64,000 nt of DNA from Lutibacter agarilyticus. GTDB lineage: Bacteria > Bacteroidota > Bacteroidia > Flavobacteriales > Flavobacteriaceae. The stretch's first letter is position 1, and each line of letters begins with the position of its first letter. The translations under genes were made by a program, and so were the position numbers. Shown here in pieces: positions 38,995-46,892 of the stretch. The stretch is taken from positions 186,001 through 250,000 of the forward strand of contig NZ_FZNT01000003.1 of NCBI RefSeq assembly GCF_900188235.1, read 5' to 3'. The notes beneath the pieces are model-generated. The model had not been told where the DNA came from and ran no database searches. It saw only the letters and a list, made by a program, of their open reading frames with translations.

Positions 38995-39738
38995 ATGGAA
39001 AATGAAGCATCTAAAATATTTGGAATACGGGCTGTTATTGAAGCAATTAATGCTGGTACAACTATAAGTAAGGTATATTTACAAAAAGGATTAACTGGAC
39101 ATTTATTTTCAGAGTTAAACACACTTATAAAGTCGCATAACATAGCTAACAGTTACGTTCCTGTTGAGAAACTAAATCGGTTTTCAAAAAATAGTAATCA
39201 CCAAGGGGTTGCTGCACAAATATCTCCTATTGAATTTTACGATTTAGACGAATTAATAAGTACTACTTTAGAGAAAAAAAGTGCGCCGTTATTTTTATTG
39301 TTAGATCAACTTTCTGATGTTCGAAACTTTGGTGCTATCATAAGAACTGCTGAATGTACAGGTGTTGATGGAATTGTAATTCAAAAGCAAGGAAATGCTC
39401 CTGTGAGTGCTGATACTATAAAAACATCAGCTGGAGCTGCTTTTAAAATGCCTATTTGCAAAGTAGATCATATTAAAGATGCTATTTTTCAATTTCAAGC
39501 TTCTGATATACAAATAGTAGCTGCAACTGAAAAAACCGAAAACTTAATTTATGATATAGATTTAAAAGTCCCAACAGCCATTGTAATGGGATCTGAAGAT
39601 AGAGGTATAAACCCTTCTATTTTAAAAATTGTAACTCACAAAGCGAAGTTACCATTGTTAGGAACTATTGAATCTTTAAACGTATCTGTTGCTTGTGGTG
39701 CTTTTTTATATGAAGCTACCAGACAACGCTTAAAATAA
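38995..39738 (+). CDS. rlmB: TrmH/RlmB-family RNA 2'-O-ribose methyltransferase
   Basis: A 247-residue SPOUT methyltransferase, most like RlmB, which methylates the 2'-O of a guanosine in 23S rRNA. The N-terminal substrate-binding domain has FGIRAVIEAINAGTTISKVY and HQGVAAQISP. The catalytic domain has LDQLSDVRNFGAIIRTAE (motif 1 region), IVMGSEDRGI (motif 2) and ESLNVSVACGAFLYEATRQR (motif 3, knotted AdoMet site). It is the intact version of the truncated gene at 31303. It is convergent with the rhomboid gene downstream. The exact RNA target is inferred from family. Confidence 0.9.
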   Translation: MENEASKIFGIRAVIEAINAGTTISKVYLQKGLTGHLFSELNTLIKSHNIANSYVPVEKLNRFSKNSNHQGVAAQISPIEFYDLDELISTTLEKKSAPLFLLLDQLSDVRNFGAIIRTAECTGVDGIVIQKQGNAPVSADTIKTSAGAAFKMPICKVDHIKDAIFQFQASDIQIVAATEKTENLIYDIDLKVPTAIVMGSEDRGINPSILKIVTHKAKLPLLGTIESLNVSVACGAFLYEATRQRLK

Positions 39739-39751
39739 GACTCTAATATAA

Positions 39752-39863
39752 ATTTCAAAAGTCGACCGACTTATAAAATAAGTTGCCCGACTTTTGAAAT
39801 AAGTTGCCCGACTTTTGAAATAAGTTGCCCGACTTTTGAAATAAGTTGCCCGACTTTTGAAAA
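39752..39863. repeat. Five 21-nt tandem repeats with an inverted partner
   Basis: The unit AAGTTGCCCGACTTTTGAAAT occurs at 39780, 39801, 39822 and 39843 (last one ending AAAA), with a degenerate first unit at 39759-39779 (four mismatches). The five units fill 39759-39863 exactly. ATTTCAAAAGTCG at 39752-39764 is the reverse complement of CGACTTTTGAAAT, which recurs in the later units, so alternative 12-13-bp hairpins can form. It lies between convergent genes. There are no spacers, so it is not a CRISPR. Confidence 0.9.
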
Positions 39864-39881
39864 ATGACGTTCGTCATTTTT
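39860..39881. terminator. Bidirectional terminator between rlmB and rhomboid gene
   Basis: A 22-nt palindrome, AAAAATGACG (39860-39869), TT, CGTCATTTTT (39872-39881). It can fold with a short loop and has T or A tracts suited to termination on both strands. It lies directly before the rhomboid stop and after the 21-nt repeats. Confidence 0.8.
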
Positions 39882-39883
39882 AT

Positions 39884-40558
39884 TTAAGACAATGTGCCTT
39901 CTTCGTCTTCGTTTGGTTCAGGTGGTGAATAATTTCCATTTTCATCAAATAAACTCTCAAACTCTTCATTTTTTGTGTATTCGAATGTTTCAGGCTGGGG
40001 ACCTAAATTTCGAAACAAAATGGCGAAAACCAAGCCTACTATAAAACCTGATAAATGCCCTTCCCACGAAATGCGTTCTTCTACCGGAAATATATACCAA
40101 ATCATACTTCCATATAAAAAAACAACCGCCAAAGACAAGGCTATTAAACGATAAAATTTTCTGAAAATACCACTAAAAAAAATAAAACTAACCAACATAT
40201 ACACCATACCACTCGCCCCAATATGATACGATGGACGTGCAAATGACCAGGTTAATAAGCCAGTGACCAGTAAGCCAATGATAAGCACCTTATTGGCTAT
40301 TTTACTATAAAAATAATACAAACTCCACAGCATAGCTAACAACGGAATTGAGTTGTTAAATAAATGCTTGATATCACTATGAATAAACGGTGAGAAAATA
40401 ACTCCTCTTAAACCTTTAAACGTTTGTGGGTAAATACCAAATTTATTGAAGTTGAATCCGAACTGAATTTCAATAAAATATAGAAACCATATTACAACAA
40501 CTGCTATAACAGGAATGTATAATGATTTTGATTGAAATGAAAACTGAGTATCAGACAT
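39884..40558 (-). CDS. Rhomboid-family intramembrane serine protease
   Basis: A 224-residue membrane protein from the ATG at 40558 (MSDTQFSFQSKSLYIPVIAV). A longer frame starts with TTG at 40573 and is less likely. About six hydrophobic segments are visible. The catalytic Ser is in GASGMVYMLVSF (GxSG) and the catalytic His in WEGHLSGFIVG. The N-terminal HSDIKHLFNNSIPLLAMLWS matches the rhomboid HxxxxHxxxN region. It ends in an acidic tail (EPNEDEEGTLS). It cleaves transmembrane segments of unknown substrates. Confidence 0.92.
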   Translation of the reverse strand: MSDTQFSFQSKSLYIPVIAVVVIWFLYFIEIQFGFNFNKFGIYPQTFKGLRGVIFSPFIHSDIKHLFNNSIPLLAMLWSLYYFYSKIANKVLIIGLLVTGLLTWSFARPSYHIGASGMVYMLVSFIFFSGIFRKFYRLIALSLAVVFLYGSMIWYIFPVEERISWEGHLSGFIVGLVFAILFRNLGPQPETFEYTKNEEFESLFDENGNYSPPEPNEDEEGTLS

Positions 40559-40600
40559 ATTACAAACATACAATTTATTCTGAAGTGGTAAAAAAACAAA

Positions 40601-40627
40601 GTTAACAGGTTATAAAAACCTGTTAAC
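40601..40627. repeat. Perfect inverted repeat upstream of rhomboid gene
   Basis: GTTAACAGGT and ACCTGTTAAC form a perfect 10-bp stem with a 7-nt loop (TATAAAA). It lies in the gap between the divergent rhomboid and rarA genes. It has no U-tract, so it may be an operator-like or structural element rather than a terminator. Confidence 0.75.
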
Positions 40628-40645
40628 TCTAAAGACTTCAACGTT

Positions 40646-40749
40646 GCGTTAGGGATTGCAGCGGTATCCTTTTTTGGGAATGCAACGAAGTGGAATTCCT
40701 AAAAAAGATTTAGCGAAAAGCCCGACACAAATGCAATGCAGTGTAACGC
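40646..40749. repeat. Structured intergenic element before rarA
   Basis: Outer arms GCGTTA (40646-40651) and TAACGC (40744-40749) pair. Inside, 40669-40681 and 40695-40707 form a 13-bp stem with one G-U pair around a 13-nt loop. GGG at 40652 and CCC at 40721 can also pair. The base composition is richer in GC than the neighbours. The text (TAGGGATTGCAGCGG, TTTAGCGAAAAGCCCGAC) resembles a dispersed intergenic element I associate with Flavobacteriaceae genomes; I could not confirm that here. It ends 30 nt before the rarA start. Confidence 0.6.
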
Positions 40750-40779
40750 CCAAAACAATATTATTACTATTTTTACCGT

Positions 40780-42054
40780 ATGAATGAACCTTTAGCAGAA
40801 CGGATAAGGCCTAAAAATTTAGATGATTATATAAGCCAACAGCATTTGGTTGGTAAAACGGGGGCGTTAACGCAGCATATTAAACGTGGCATTATACCGT
40901 CGTTAATTTTGTGGGGGCCACCGGGAATTGGCAAAACCACTTTGGCTAATATTATTGCACAAGAATCTAAACGTCCGTTTTATACCTTAAGCGCTATTAG
41001 TTCGGGTGTTAAAGATGTGCGTGATGTAATACAAAAGGCAAAACAAAGCGGCGGTTTATTTACTACTAAAAACCCGATTTTATTTATTGATGAGATTCAT
41101 AGATTTAGCAAATCGCAACAAGATTCTTTATTAGGCGCTGTTGAAAAAGGATGGGTAACTTTAATTGGTGCGACTACTGAAAATCCAAGTTTTGAGGTGA
41201 TACCTGCTCTACTCTCTAGATGCCAAGTGTATATTTTAAATTCGTTTAGTAAAACTGATTTAGAGGCGTTACTGCAACGTGCTTTAAATGAAGATGAGCT
41301 AATTTCTAAAAAGGAAATTGAAATAAAAGAGACGGATGCTTTGCTTAGAATTTCGGGTGGTGATGCGCGTAAGTTGCTAAATATTTTTGAATTGGTGGTG
41401 AATTCTGAAGATGAACCTATTGTGATTAACAATGAAATGGTGCTTTCGAAAGTTCAAAAAAACACTGCTTTTTACGATAAAACTGGCGAACAACATTATG
41501 ATATTATTTCGGCTTTTATAAAATCGATACGGGGAAGCGATCCAAATGCGGCTGTTTATTGGCTGGCAAGGATGATTGAAGGTGGCGAAGATGCCAAATT
41601 TATTGCCCGAAGATTGTTAATTTTAGCTTCAGAAGATATTGGGAATGCAAATCCTACAGCGTTAATTTTAGCAAATAACACGTTTCAGGCTGTAACAACT
41701 ATTGGTTTTCCTGAATCGCGCATAATTTTAAGTCAGTGTGCTGTGTATTTAGCAAGTTCACCTAAAAGTAATGCCTCTTACGAGGCTATTGGAAGCGCAA
41801 TTGCATTGGTTAAAGAAACAGGTGACTTATCTGTTCCTTTAGCATTAAGAAACGCTCCTACAAAGCTTATGAAAGAATTAGATTATGGAAAGGAATATAA
41901 ATATTCTCATAATTACGAAAACAACTTTGTTGCGCAAGAGTTTTTACCAAAAGAAATTGAAAACACAAAACTATTTAATCCGGGAAATAATCCTAGAGAA
42001 AATAGTTTGAGAGAATTTTTAAAAAAACGCTGGAAAACGAAGTACAATTATTAG
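40780..42054 (+). CDS. rarA: Replication-associated recombination protein A (MgsA/WHIP family)
   Basis: A 424-residue AAA+ ATPase related to clamp loaders, acting at stalled forks and on SSB-coated DNA. It starts MNEPLAERIRPKNLDDYISQ. Walker A is GPPGIGKTTLAN, Walker B is ILFIDEIHRFSKSQQD, and sensor 1 is IGATTENPSFEV. The C-terminal MgsA oligomerisation domain includes SAFIKSIRGSDPNAAVYWLA and EGGEDAKFIARRLLILASED. Its last four bases overlap the convergent gene at 42051. Confidence 0.97.
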   Translation: MNEPLAERIRPKNLDDYISQQHLVGKTGALTQHIKRGIIPSLILWGPPGIGKTTLANIIAQESKRPFYTLSAISSGVKDVRDVIQKAKQSGGLFTTKNPILFIDEIHRFSKSQQDSLLGAVEKGWVTLIGATTENPSFEVIPALLSRCQVYILNSFSKTDLEALLQRALNEDELISKKEIEIKETDALLRISGGDARKLLNIFELVVNSEDEPIVINNEMVLSKVQKNTAFYDKTGEQHYDIISAFIKSIRGSDPNAAVYWLARMIEGGEDAKFIARRLLILASEDIGNANPTALILANNTFQAVTTIGFPESRIILSQCAVYLASSPKSNASYEAIGSAIALVKETGDLSVPLALRNAPTKLMKELDYGKEYKYSHNYENNFVAQEFLPKEIENTKLFNPGNNPRENSLREFLKKRWKTKYNY

Positions 42055-42983
42055 TTTATCCTTTTATAAATTTTAATACCCGATTTTGAATCTATTTTAA
42101 GGTTTCCACTTTCATCGATTTCCAATAGTTGTGTTTGCTTAAAACCTGTTTTTTTCACCATAAAAATAGTTGGCTTTGAAGTTGTGTAAATTTCAGCAAA
42201 TTCAAAATCTTCATCACCTCCTACAACTTTGTAATCGTTTCCTTTTTTTGAAATCACACATTCACCCCACATATCAATAAAATAAGTACCTTCAATAGTA
42301 TAAGCTTTTGCTGCTTTATCTGGTTTGGATTCTTTAATTTCTTTAGCCTCTTTTTTTGGCACAACAACAGGAATTGCTGCAACTGCAACAGGAGCTGAAG
42401 CTTCTTTTACAGCTTTAACTTCAACTTCACTCTTTGTTTCAGCAATTTCTTCTTTAACAGCAGTTTCAACAGGTGATACAGCTACAACTTGCTCTTCTGC
42501 AGATTCAGCAACAACAGCTTCAATAGCTGTAATTTCTTCGGTAGTTTCACCTTCAACCTCTTCATCTAATTCTTGAATATTTACAAAAGCATTTCTTATA
42601 GCTTGATGATACCCTTTTTTATAGTCCTTTATTTTAGACCTTCCTTCAGGTGTTGTATAAATTACTTTGTTATAACAATCTACCAAACTAATAGTTACTT
42701 TTGTTGACAACATTCCAGACTCATCATTAACAATCGCTTTTAATGCAGCACAAGCGTTTAAAGCCAATTCTTCAGGAAAACTCTCATCACTAAAAAAAAC
42801 GATGAATTCTTCTTTTTCAAATAAAAATTTTGTGAGTGAATTAATTTGGTGTTGGTCTTCTCTTTTTTGAAATTCGTATTGTTTTGGAACAATTATATAT
42901 TTATAATCTTTTATTGATTTTTGCGCAAATAGTGTTGAGCTAGCTAAAATAATAAGACAAAATGTAGAAAATGTGCGTAACAT
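42051..42983 (-). CDS. Secreted protein with acidic linker, function unknown
   Basis: A 310-residue protein with a signal peptide (MLRTFSTFCLIILASSTLFA). Residues about 22-140 form a conserved-looking domain (KDYKYIIVPKQYEFQKREDQ, ALNACAALKAI, YKKGYHQAIRNAF). A low-complexity Glu/Ala/Val/Lys-rich linker spans about 145-235. A C-terminal beta-rich module (YTIEGTYFIDMWGECVISKK, then DYKVVGGDEDFEF) follows. I recognise the pattern from hypothetical Flavobacteriaceae envelope proteins but no named family. It is convergent with rarA (4-nt overlap). Confidence 0.8.
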   Translation of the reverse strand: MLRTFSTFCLIILASSTLFAQKSIKDYKYIIVPKQYEFQKREDQHQINSLTKFLFEKEEFIVFFSDESFPEELALNACAALKAIVNDESGMLSTKVTISLVDCYNKVIYTTPEGRSKIKDYKKGYHQAIRNAFVNIQELDEEVEGETTEEITAIEAVVAESAEEQVVAVSPVETAVKEEIAETKSEVEVKAVKEASAPVAVAAIPVVVPKKEAKEIKESKPDKAAKAYTIEGTYFIDMWGECVISKKGNDYKVVGGDEDFEFAEIYTTSKPTIFMVKKTGFKQTQLLEIDESGNLKIDSKSGIKIYKRIN

Positions 42984-43028
42984 AAATTAAACCTATTTAG
43001 AATTGTTATGAATTTTGTAAATGTACTA

Positions 43029-44399
43029 CTATTTATTGTAAAAAATAAAGTTGATACCAACTTGAATACTCGTGCTTTTGGTATTGTACAAATTATTTAA
43101 GTACAATAAATTATCAGCCAACAGGTATAAATTGAACGGTCCAAATTGTGTGGAAATTCCTGCTCCTAAATTTGAAAATGAATATGCATCGGCAGTATAG
43201 GAAACCTTTGCTTGAAAATGTTTACTAAACCAACGTTCATAAAATAATGTAGCAGCTACATACGAATGCACAGACCCAACTGCTGAAAACAATTGAACCC
43301 CTACTTTGTTTGAATATTTCCCTGGTCGTGTTTCAAATCTACAATCATCATATTCTTTTCCGAAGGAATAATCAATTGCTCCATTCAATTTCATTGGCCT
43401 AGTTGAAATATAATTTGTATTTAAAGTATCTACCACAACATCTTCCTCAAACCTATCTTTTAAATCATTCCAATAATCTTCTGGATTCTCTAAATCAAAC
43501 CCCAAGTTAAAACCATCTACTTTAAAATCGCCTTTCACAGTATACGATTCAACATCTTTAGTATAGTAAATAAAACCAATATCTTGAGCGCTTCCACTTA
43601 ATGTCCATTGTTTTTTAAAATGATAGGTGAAACCGAGGTCAACACCTACTCCATAATTTCCGCTAAAAAATAGTTTTTTGATATAGTCTGATGGTTCTAC
43701 ATTATCATAATCATCCAATACAATTCCCGAAGTTTGAATTAGCACATCAACATTTTCTAGTTCTTGTTGATATAAATTATCAACACCTTTATTTGTAACT
43801 AAAGCTCCTTTATTTCCTTTACTACTGGCGTTTAAAACTCCTGAATATAATTTGAACCTACCTCCTACTTGCCATTTATCAGTTATTTTTTTTGAAATTC
43901 CAACGTGATAAACCCCTAATAGTTCAGCTCTTGCTGTAAGTTTACTAATTGCATAATTTCTATTGACATCGGTATTCCCTTCATAAGCCAAGTCTATAAG
44001 ATCTCTTGGAGTTTTCACTAATGCATTTGACTCTTGGTAATACCCAAAACTTACATACGTTGTTTTGTTTAAACCAAAACCTGCACTTATAACTTCAAGC
44101 TGCTGTGTAAGTTCAAAAAATTCAGACTTCCCAAATTTATTAACTACGTCATCTATTTTTGTGTTGATATCTATTCCATCGTCAGCAAAAACATCATAGG
44201 CTGAAAACCCTGAAAAACCTCCATGTAAACTTACTTGTGAAAATAACGGAAAGCCAATATAAAACTTGTTTTCAACTTCAGCACCTGGATTCAGCATTAA
44301 AGTTTGCGGAAGACCAGCAAAATTGTACAAAACTTGTTTATTTTGGGCGAATGATTTTAATGAAAACAGTACGATTATTATCAAAATGAATGTTCTCAT
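43029..44399 (-). CDS. DUF5723-type outer-membrane beta-barrel protein
   Basis: A 456-residue protein with a signal peptide (MRTFILIIIVLFSLKSFAQ). The mature start QVLYNFAGLPQTLMLNPGAE and later repeated beta strands with ITDKWQVGGRFKLYSG and GVGVDLGFTYHFKKQWTL fit the DUF5723/PorV-like barrel group in Bacteroidota. It ends in IQVGINFIFYNK. It overlaps the upstream lipoprotein gene by 4 nt, so the two are coupled. Function is unknown; a role in envelope or secretion is only a family-level guess. Confidence 0.75.
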   Translation of the reverse strand: MRTFILIIIVLFSLKSFAQNKQVLYNFAGLPQTLMLNPGAEVENKFYIGFPLFSQVSLHGGFSGFSAYDVFADDGIDINTKIDDVVNKFGKSEFFELTQQLEVISAGFGLNKTTYVSFGYYQESNALVKTPRDLIDLAYEGNTDVNRNYAISKLTARAELLGVYHVGISKKITDKWQVGGRFKLYSGVLNASSKGNKGALVTNKGVDNLYQQELENVDVLIQTSGIVLDDYDNVEPSDYIKKLFFSGNYGVGVDLGFTYHFKKQWTLSGSAQDIGFIYYTKDVESYTVKGDFKVDGFNLGFDLENPEDYWNDLKDRFEEDVVVDTLNTNYISTRPMKLNGAIDYSFGKEYDDCRFETRPGKYSNKVGVQLFSAVGSVHSYVAATLFYERWFSKHFQAKVSYTADAYSFSNLGAGISTQFGPFNLYLLADNLLYLNNLYNTKSTSIQVGINFIFYNK

Positions 44400-44944
44400 A
44401 TCGTCTTGTATCTTAAAAATAATTCAACCGATGATTTAAATTCTACATAAGAATCATCGCCAGGTAAAATTACACTACCATCGTCACTAGGACGTAATTC
44501 TAAAAAGAACGCAAAAAATTCTGTTTCAAAAATATAATGAAGATCTTCAGTTGGGATTTCAATAATTGTAATTAATTCGTTTGAATTTGCAGGAATTACA
44601 ATTGGATCTAGCTCATAAATAGGGTTTTGATTCACATCAAAAAAAACAATTTGTGCATTAAAATTTCTATTGAATACATTGGTTGTTTGTATGGTAAATT
44701 CAACTTTTTCTAGATGCTTTTGCGGAACGTCTTTTAAAGGGGCTTTAACAATATCTAACTGTAAGGGTACTTCGGTATTTACTGAGTCTAAAAAATCTGG
44801 AGCATATAATTCAAAATACACAAGTGTAATAAGGTAACTGGGCGTAATTTCAACAGCATCAACCTGATCAAAGTCAACATTTTTAGTACAACTAAAAGTA
44901 GTGATTAGTAACAAAATGATGGTGCTTAATTTTAAGGGTTTCAT
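44396..44944 (-). CDS. Putative lipoprotein, function unknown
   Basis: A 182-residue protein with a lipoprotein signal (KLSTIILLLITTFSC, Cys at about residue 19). The mature part is beta-rich (LVYFELYAPDFLDSVNTEVP, QTTNVFNRNFNAQIVFFDVN) and ends in FRYKTI-like FLRYKTI. The reading frame overlaps the barrel protein gene by 4 nt (ATGA), which suggests a two-gene lipoprotein/barrel unit. No family recognised. Confidence 0.75.
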   Translation of the reverse strand: MKPLKLSTIILLLITTFSCTKNVDFDQVDAVEITPSYLITLVYFELYAPDFLDSVNTEVPLQLDIVKAPLKDVPQKHLEKVEFTIQTTNVFNRNFNAQIVFFDVNQNPIYELDPIVIPANSNELITIIEIPTEDLHYIFETEFFAFFLELRPSDDGSVILPGDDSYVEFKSSVELFLRYKTI

Positions 44945-44979
44945 AAATATAAAAACAGTAGTTTTTTGGGTTTATTATT

Positions 44980-45660
44980 TTATAAGTAGTTTTTAATTTC
45001 GATTAAATTTGAAACCGATTTTATACTTTCGGAAACAGACTCATTGTTGAAATTACAGTAAATAACATCAAAACCTGCATTTTTAGCGCCCATAATATCA
45101 GCTTCCCAATTGTCACCAATCATAACAGACTCGGTTGATTTTGCATTTGTTTTCTCTAACGCATATTCAAAAATAATTGGATTTGGTTTTTTTACTCCAA
45201 CATCTTCTGAAGTAATTATAGTTTTAAAATATTTTGTTAAATCTGATTTTTCAATTTTCTTGTATTGCACTTCATTAAAACCATTGGTTATAATGTGCAA
45301 CTCGTAATTAGGAAATAAATGGGCTAAAATATCATGAGCGCCATCAAACAACAAATTACTATCGGGTAACACTTCAATATAATCAACCGCTAAATTATTG
45401 ATAACCTCATCTTTAATCTTAAAATTAATTTTATCGAATGTATCTTTCAACCTTCCAAATCGTAAGGCTTCCTTAGAAACTCTTTCTTCCCTATAAAGTT
45501 TCCAGTATTTTTGGTTTATGTTTCTATAATAATTTAAAAACTTATCTATATTAACATGAACGTTATTTTTATTAAAAATTGTACGAAAAGCAATATCAGA
45601 ATTTGTTTCAAAATCCCAAAGCGTGTGATCTAAATCGAAAAATATGTGGTTTATTTTCAT
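44980..45660 (-). CDS. yjjG: YjjG-family HAD pyrimidine nucleotidase
   Basis: A 226-residue HAD-superfamily phosphatase. Motif I is FFDLDHTLWDFETNS (both Asp), motif II IITNGF, motif III the Lys in KKPNPIIFEY and motif IV MIGDNWEADIMGAKNAGF. The helical cap includes YRNINQKYWKLYREERVSKE. The overall match is to YjjG, which cleaves noncanonical pyrimidine nucleotides; other short-chain HAD phosphatases are possible. It is divergent from the glycosyltransferase. Confidence 0.88.
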   Translation of the reverse strand: MKINHIFFDLDHTLWDFETNSDIAFRTIFNKNNVHVNIDKFLNYYRNINQKYWKLYREERVSKEALRFGRLKDTFDKINFKIKDEVINNLAVDYIEVLPDSNLLFDGAHDILAHLFPNYELHIITNGFNEVQYKKIEKSDLTKYFKTIITSEDVGVKKPNPIIFEYALEKTNAKSTESVMIGDNWEADIMGAKNAGFDVIYCNFNNESVSESIKSVSNLIEIKNYL

Positions 45661-45709
45661 TTTTTAAAAATATAAATATAATCTATACTTAAAAAACTAT
45701 TTTAGCGTT

Positions 45710-45717
45710 TATATTTG
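45710..45717 (+). promoter_or_regulatory. -7 box before the polysaccharide genes
   Basis: TATATTTG, a full TAnnTTTG match, 23 nt before the TTG start at 45741. The -33 position reads ACTT rather than TTTG, so support is partial. Confidence 0.55.
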
Positions 45718-45740
45718 TTACTTAATTTCTCCTTTTTCTC

Positions 45741-46892
45741 TTGAGTAAAAAACTTCATATATTATTTTTAAGTGGTTGGTATCCTTCTCGTGTTTTACCA
45801 TCTAATGGTAATTTTGTTCAAAGGCATGCCGAGGCTGTTGCAACTAAACATAAAGTAACGCTTGTTCATGTAGTTACTGATGAAAACATTAACAAGAAAG
45901 AGATTGTTGAAAAAACCATAAACAATGTTTTCACAAAAATTGTTTATGTTCCTAAAGTTTCGAATAGCTTTTTTAAATTTTTATTTTTTTTAAAAACCTA
46001 TTTAAATGAAATTAACGCTATTGAATCATTTGATTTAACCCATCTAAACATTACGTTTCCGAAAGGAATTATAGCTTTATATGTTAAGTTCTTCAAAAAG
46101 AAACCTTATATAATTTCAGAACATTGGAGTGTTTTTTTACCTGAAGACAAAGCTAAGTTATCTTTTGGCAAAAAAATGATTACAAAATTTATTGTAGCAA
46201 ATGCTAAATATGTAATTTGTGTTTCTAATTCCTTGAAAATTGAAATGCTAAAAGCTGGTTATAAAGGAAATTATAAGGTAATTGGTAATATTGTAAATAC
46301 TAAATTATTTTTTCCAAAACCCAAAAAAAACCAATTATTTGAAATTGTTCATATTTCAACTTTTAATGAAGAGTCAAAAAATATTAGTGGAATTTTATCA
46401 ACTATAAAAAAGCTTTCAGAAATTAGGTCTGATTTTATTTTTAAGATTATTGGTAATACTAACAATTCTGAATTATTAGAAACTATTAAAGAACTTAATA
46501 TTCCTTCAAACCTAATTAAGGTTGAAGGGTTTAAACCTCCTTCTGAAATTGCAACAATATTGCAAAAAGCAAACCTTTACATTTCATTTAGTAATTATGA
46601 AACGTTTGGAATTGTTATGATTGAAGCTTTAGCTTGTGGAACACCTGTAATTTCGACTAATACAGGGATATTAATTGAGATGAAAACTAAGAAATTTATA
46701 TCAATTATACCTAAAAACAATAAAGAGGCTTTATTGCAATCTATAATCAATTTTTTAAATTGTGATACCAATTTTGATCTGCAACAAATGCACCAATTAA
46801 TTGAAGATAAATTTAGTTCTAAAAAAATTATTGAAGCATACAACCAACTATATACTAGTGTGCTTTCATCTAATAAAAAATTAATAATATAA
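45741..46892 (+). CDS. GT4-family glycosyltransferase
   Basis: A 383-residue GT-B glycosyltransferase of the GT4 type, transferring a sugar from a nucleotide donor during surface-polysaccharide synthesis. It uses a TTG start (the only in-frame start that keeps the conserved N terminus LHILFLSGWYPSRVLPSNGN). The N domain covers about 1-180. The C domain carries GNIVNTKLFFP, FSNYETFGIVMIEALACGTP and the donor-binding E-x7-E pair (in YETFGIVMIEA). It overlaps the asparagine synthase gene by one base, the start of a three-gene operon. Confidence 0.92.
   Translation: MSKKLHILFLSGWYPSRVLPSNGNFVQRHAEAVATKHKVTLVHVVTDENINKKEIVEKTINNVFTKIVYVPKVSNSFFKFLFFLKTYLNEINAIESFDLTHLNITFPKGIIALYVKFFKKKPYIISEHWSVFLPEDKAKLSFGKKMITKFIVANAKYVICVSNSLKIEMLKAGYKGNYKVIGNIVNTKLFFPKPKKNQLFEIVHISTFNEESKNISGILSTIKKLSEIRSDFIFKIIGNTNNSELLETIKELNIPSNLIKVEGFKPPSEIATILQKANLYISFSNYETFGIVMIEALACGTPVISTNTGILIEMKTKKFISIIPKNNKEALLQSIINFLNCDTNFDLQQMHQLIEDKFSSKKIIEAYNQLYTSVLSSNKKLII

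Larger units (their letters stand above)
32881..39552 (+). repeat. Tandem duplication, unit B (6.67 kb)
   Basis: Second unit of the direct repeat, 1020 bp after unit A ends. It is the complete one: its methyltransferase gene continues past the duplicated part to a normal stop at 39738. Differences from unit A are at 32971, 33262, the -7 box near 38983, and 39072, 39289, 39405, 39429, 39450 and 39471. Confidence 0.97.

Noticed and set aside
25188..39552. Duplication as an assembly error
   Set aside because: The units differ at specific bases, have different upstream regions and different 3' junctions, and are separated by unique sequence. A misassembly would more likely give exact copies without a new junction.
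25188..39552. Composite transposon or insertion sequence flanking the duplicated block
   Set aside because: No transposase, terminal inverted repeats or target-site duplications were seen at 25188, 31860, 32881 or 39552.
39759..39863. CRISPR-like repeat array
   Set aside because: The 21-nt units are contiguous with no spacers, and no cas gene is present.
40558..40573. TTG start for the rhomboid protein (and for S17 at 15212 and RadC at 52925)
   Set aside because: In each case an ATG five codons downstream matches the family N terminus or spacing better. The TTG of the glycosyltransferase at 45741 was kept because no ATG alternative preserves its conserved N terminus.
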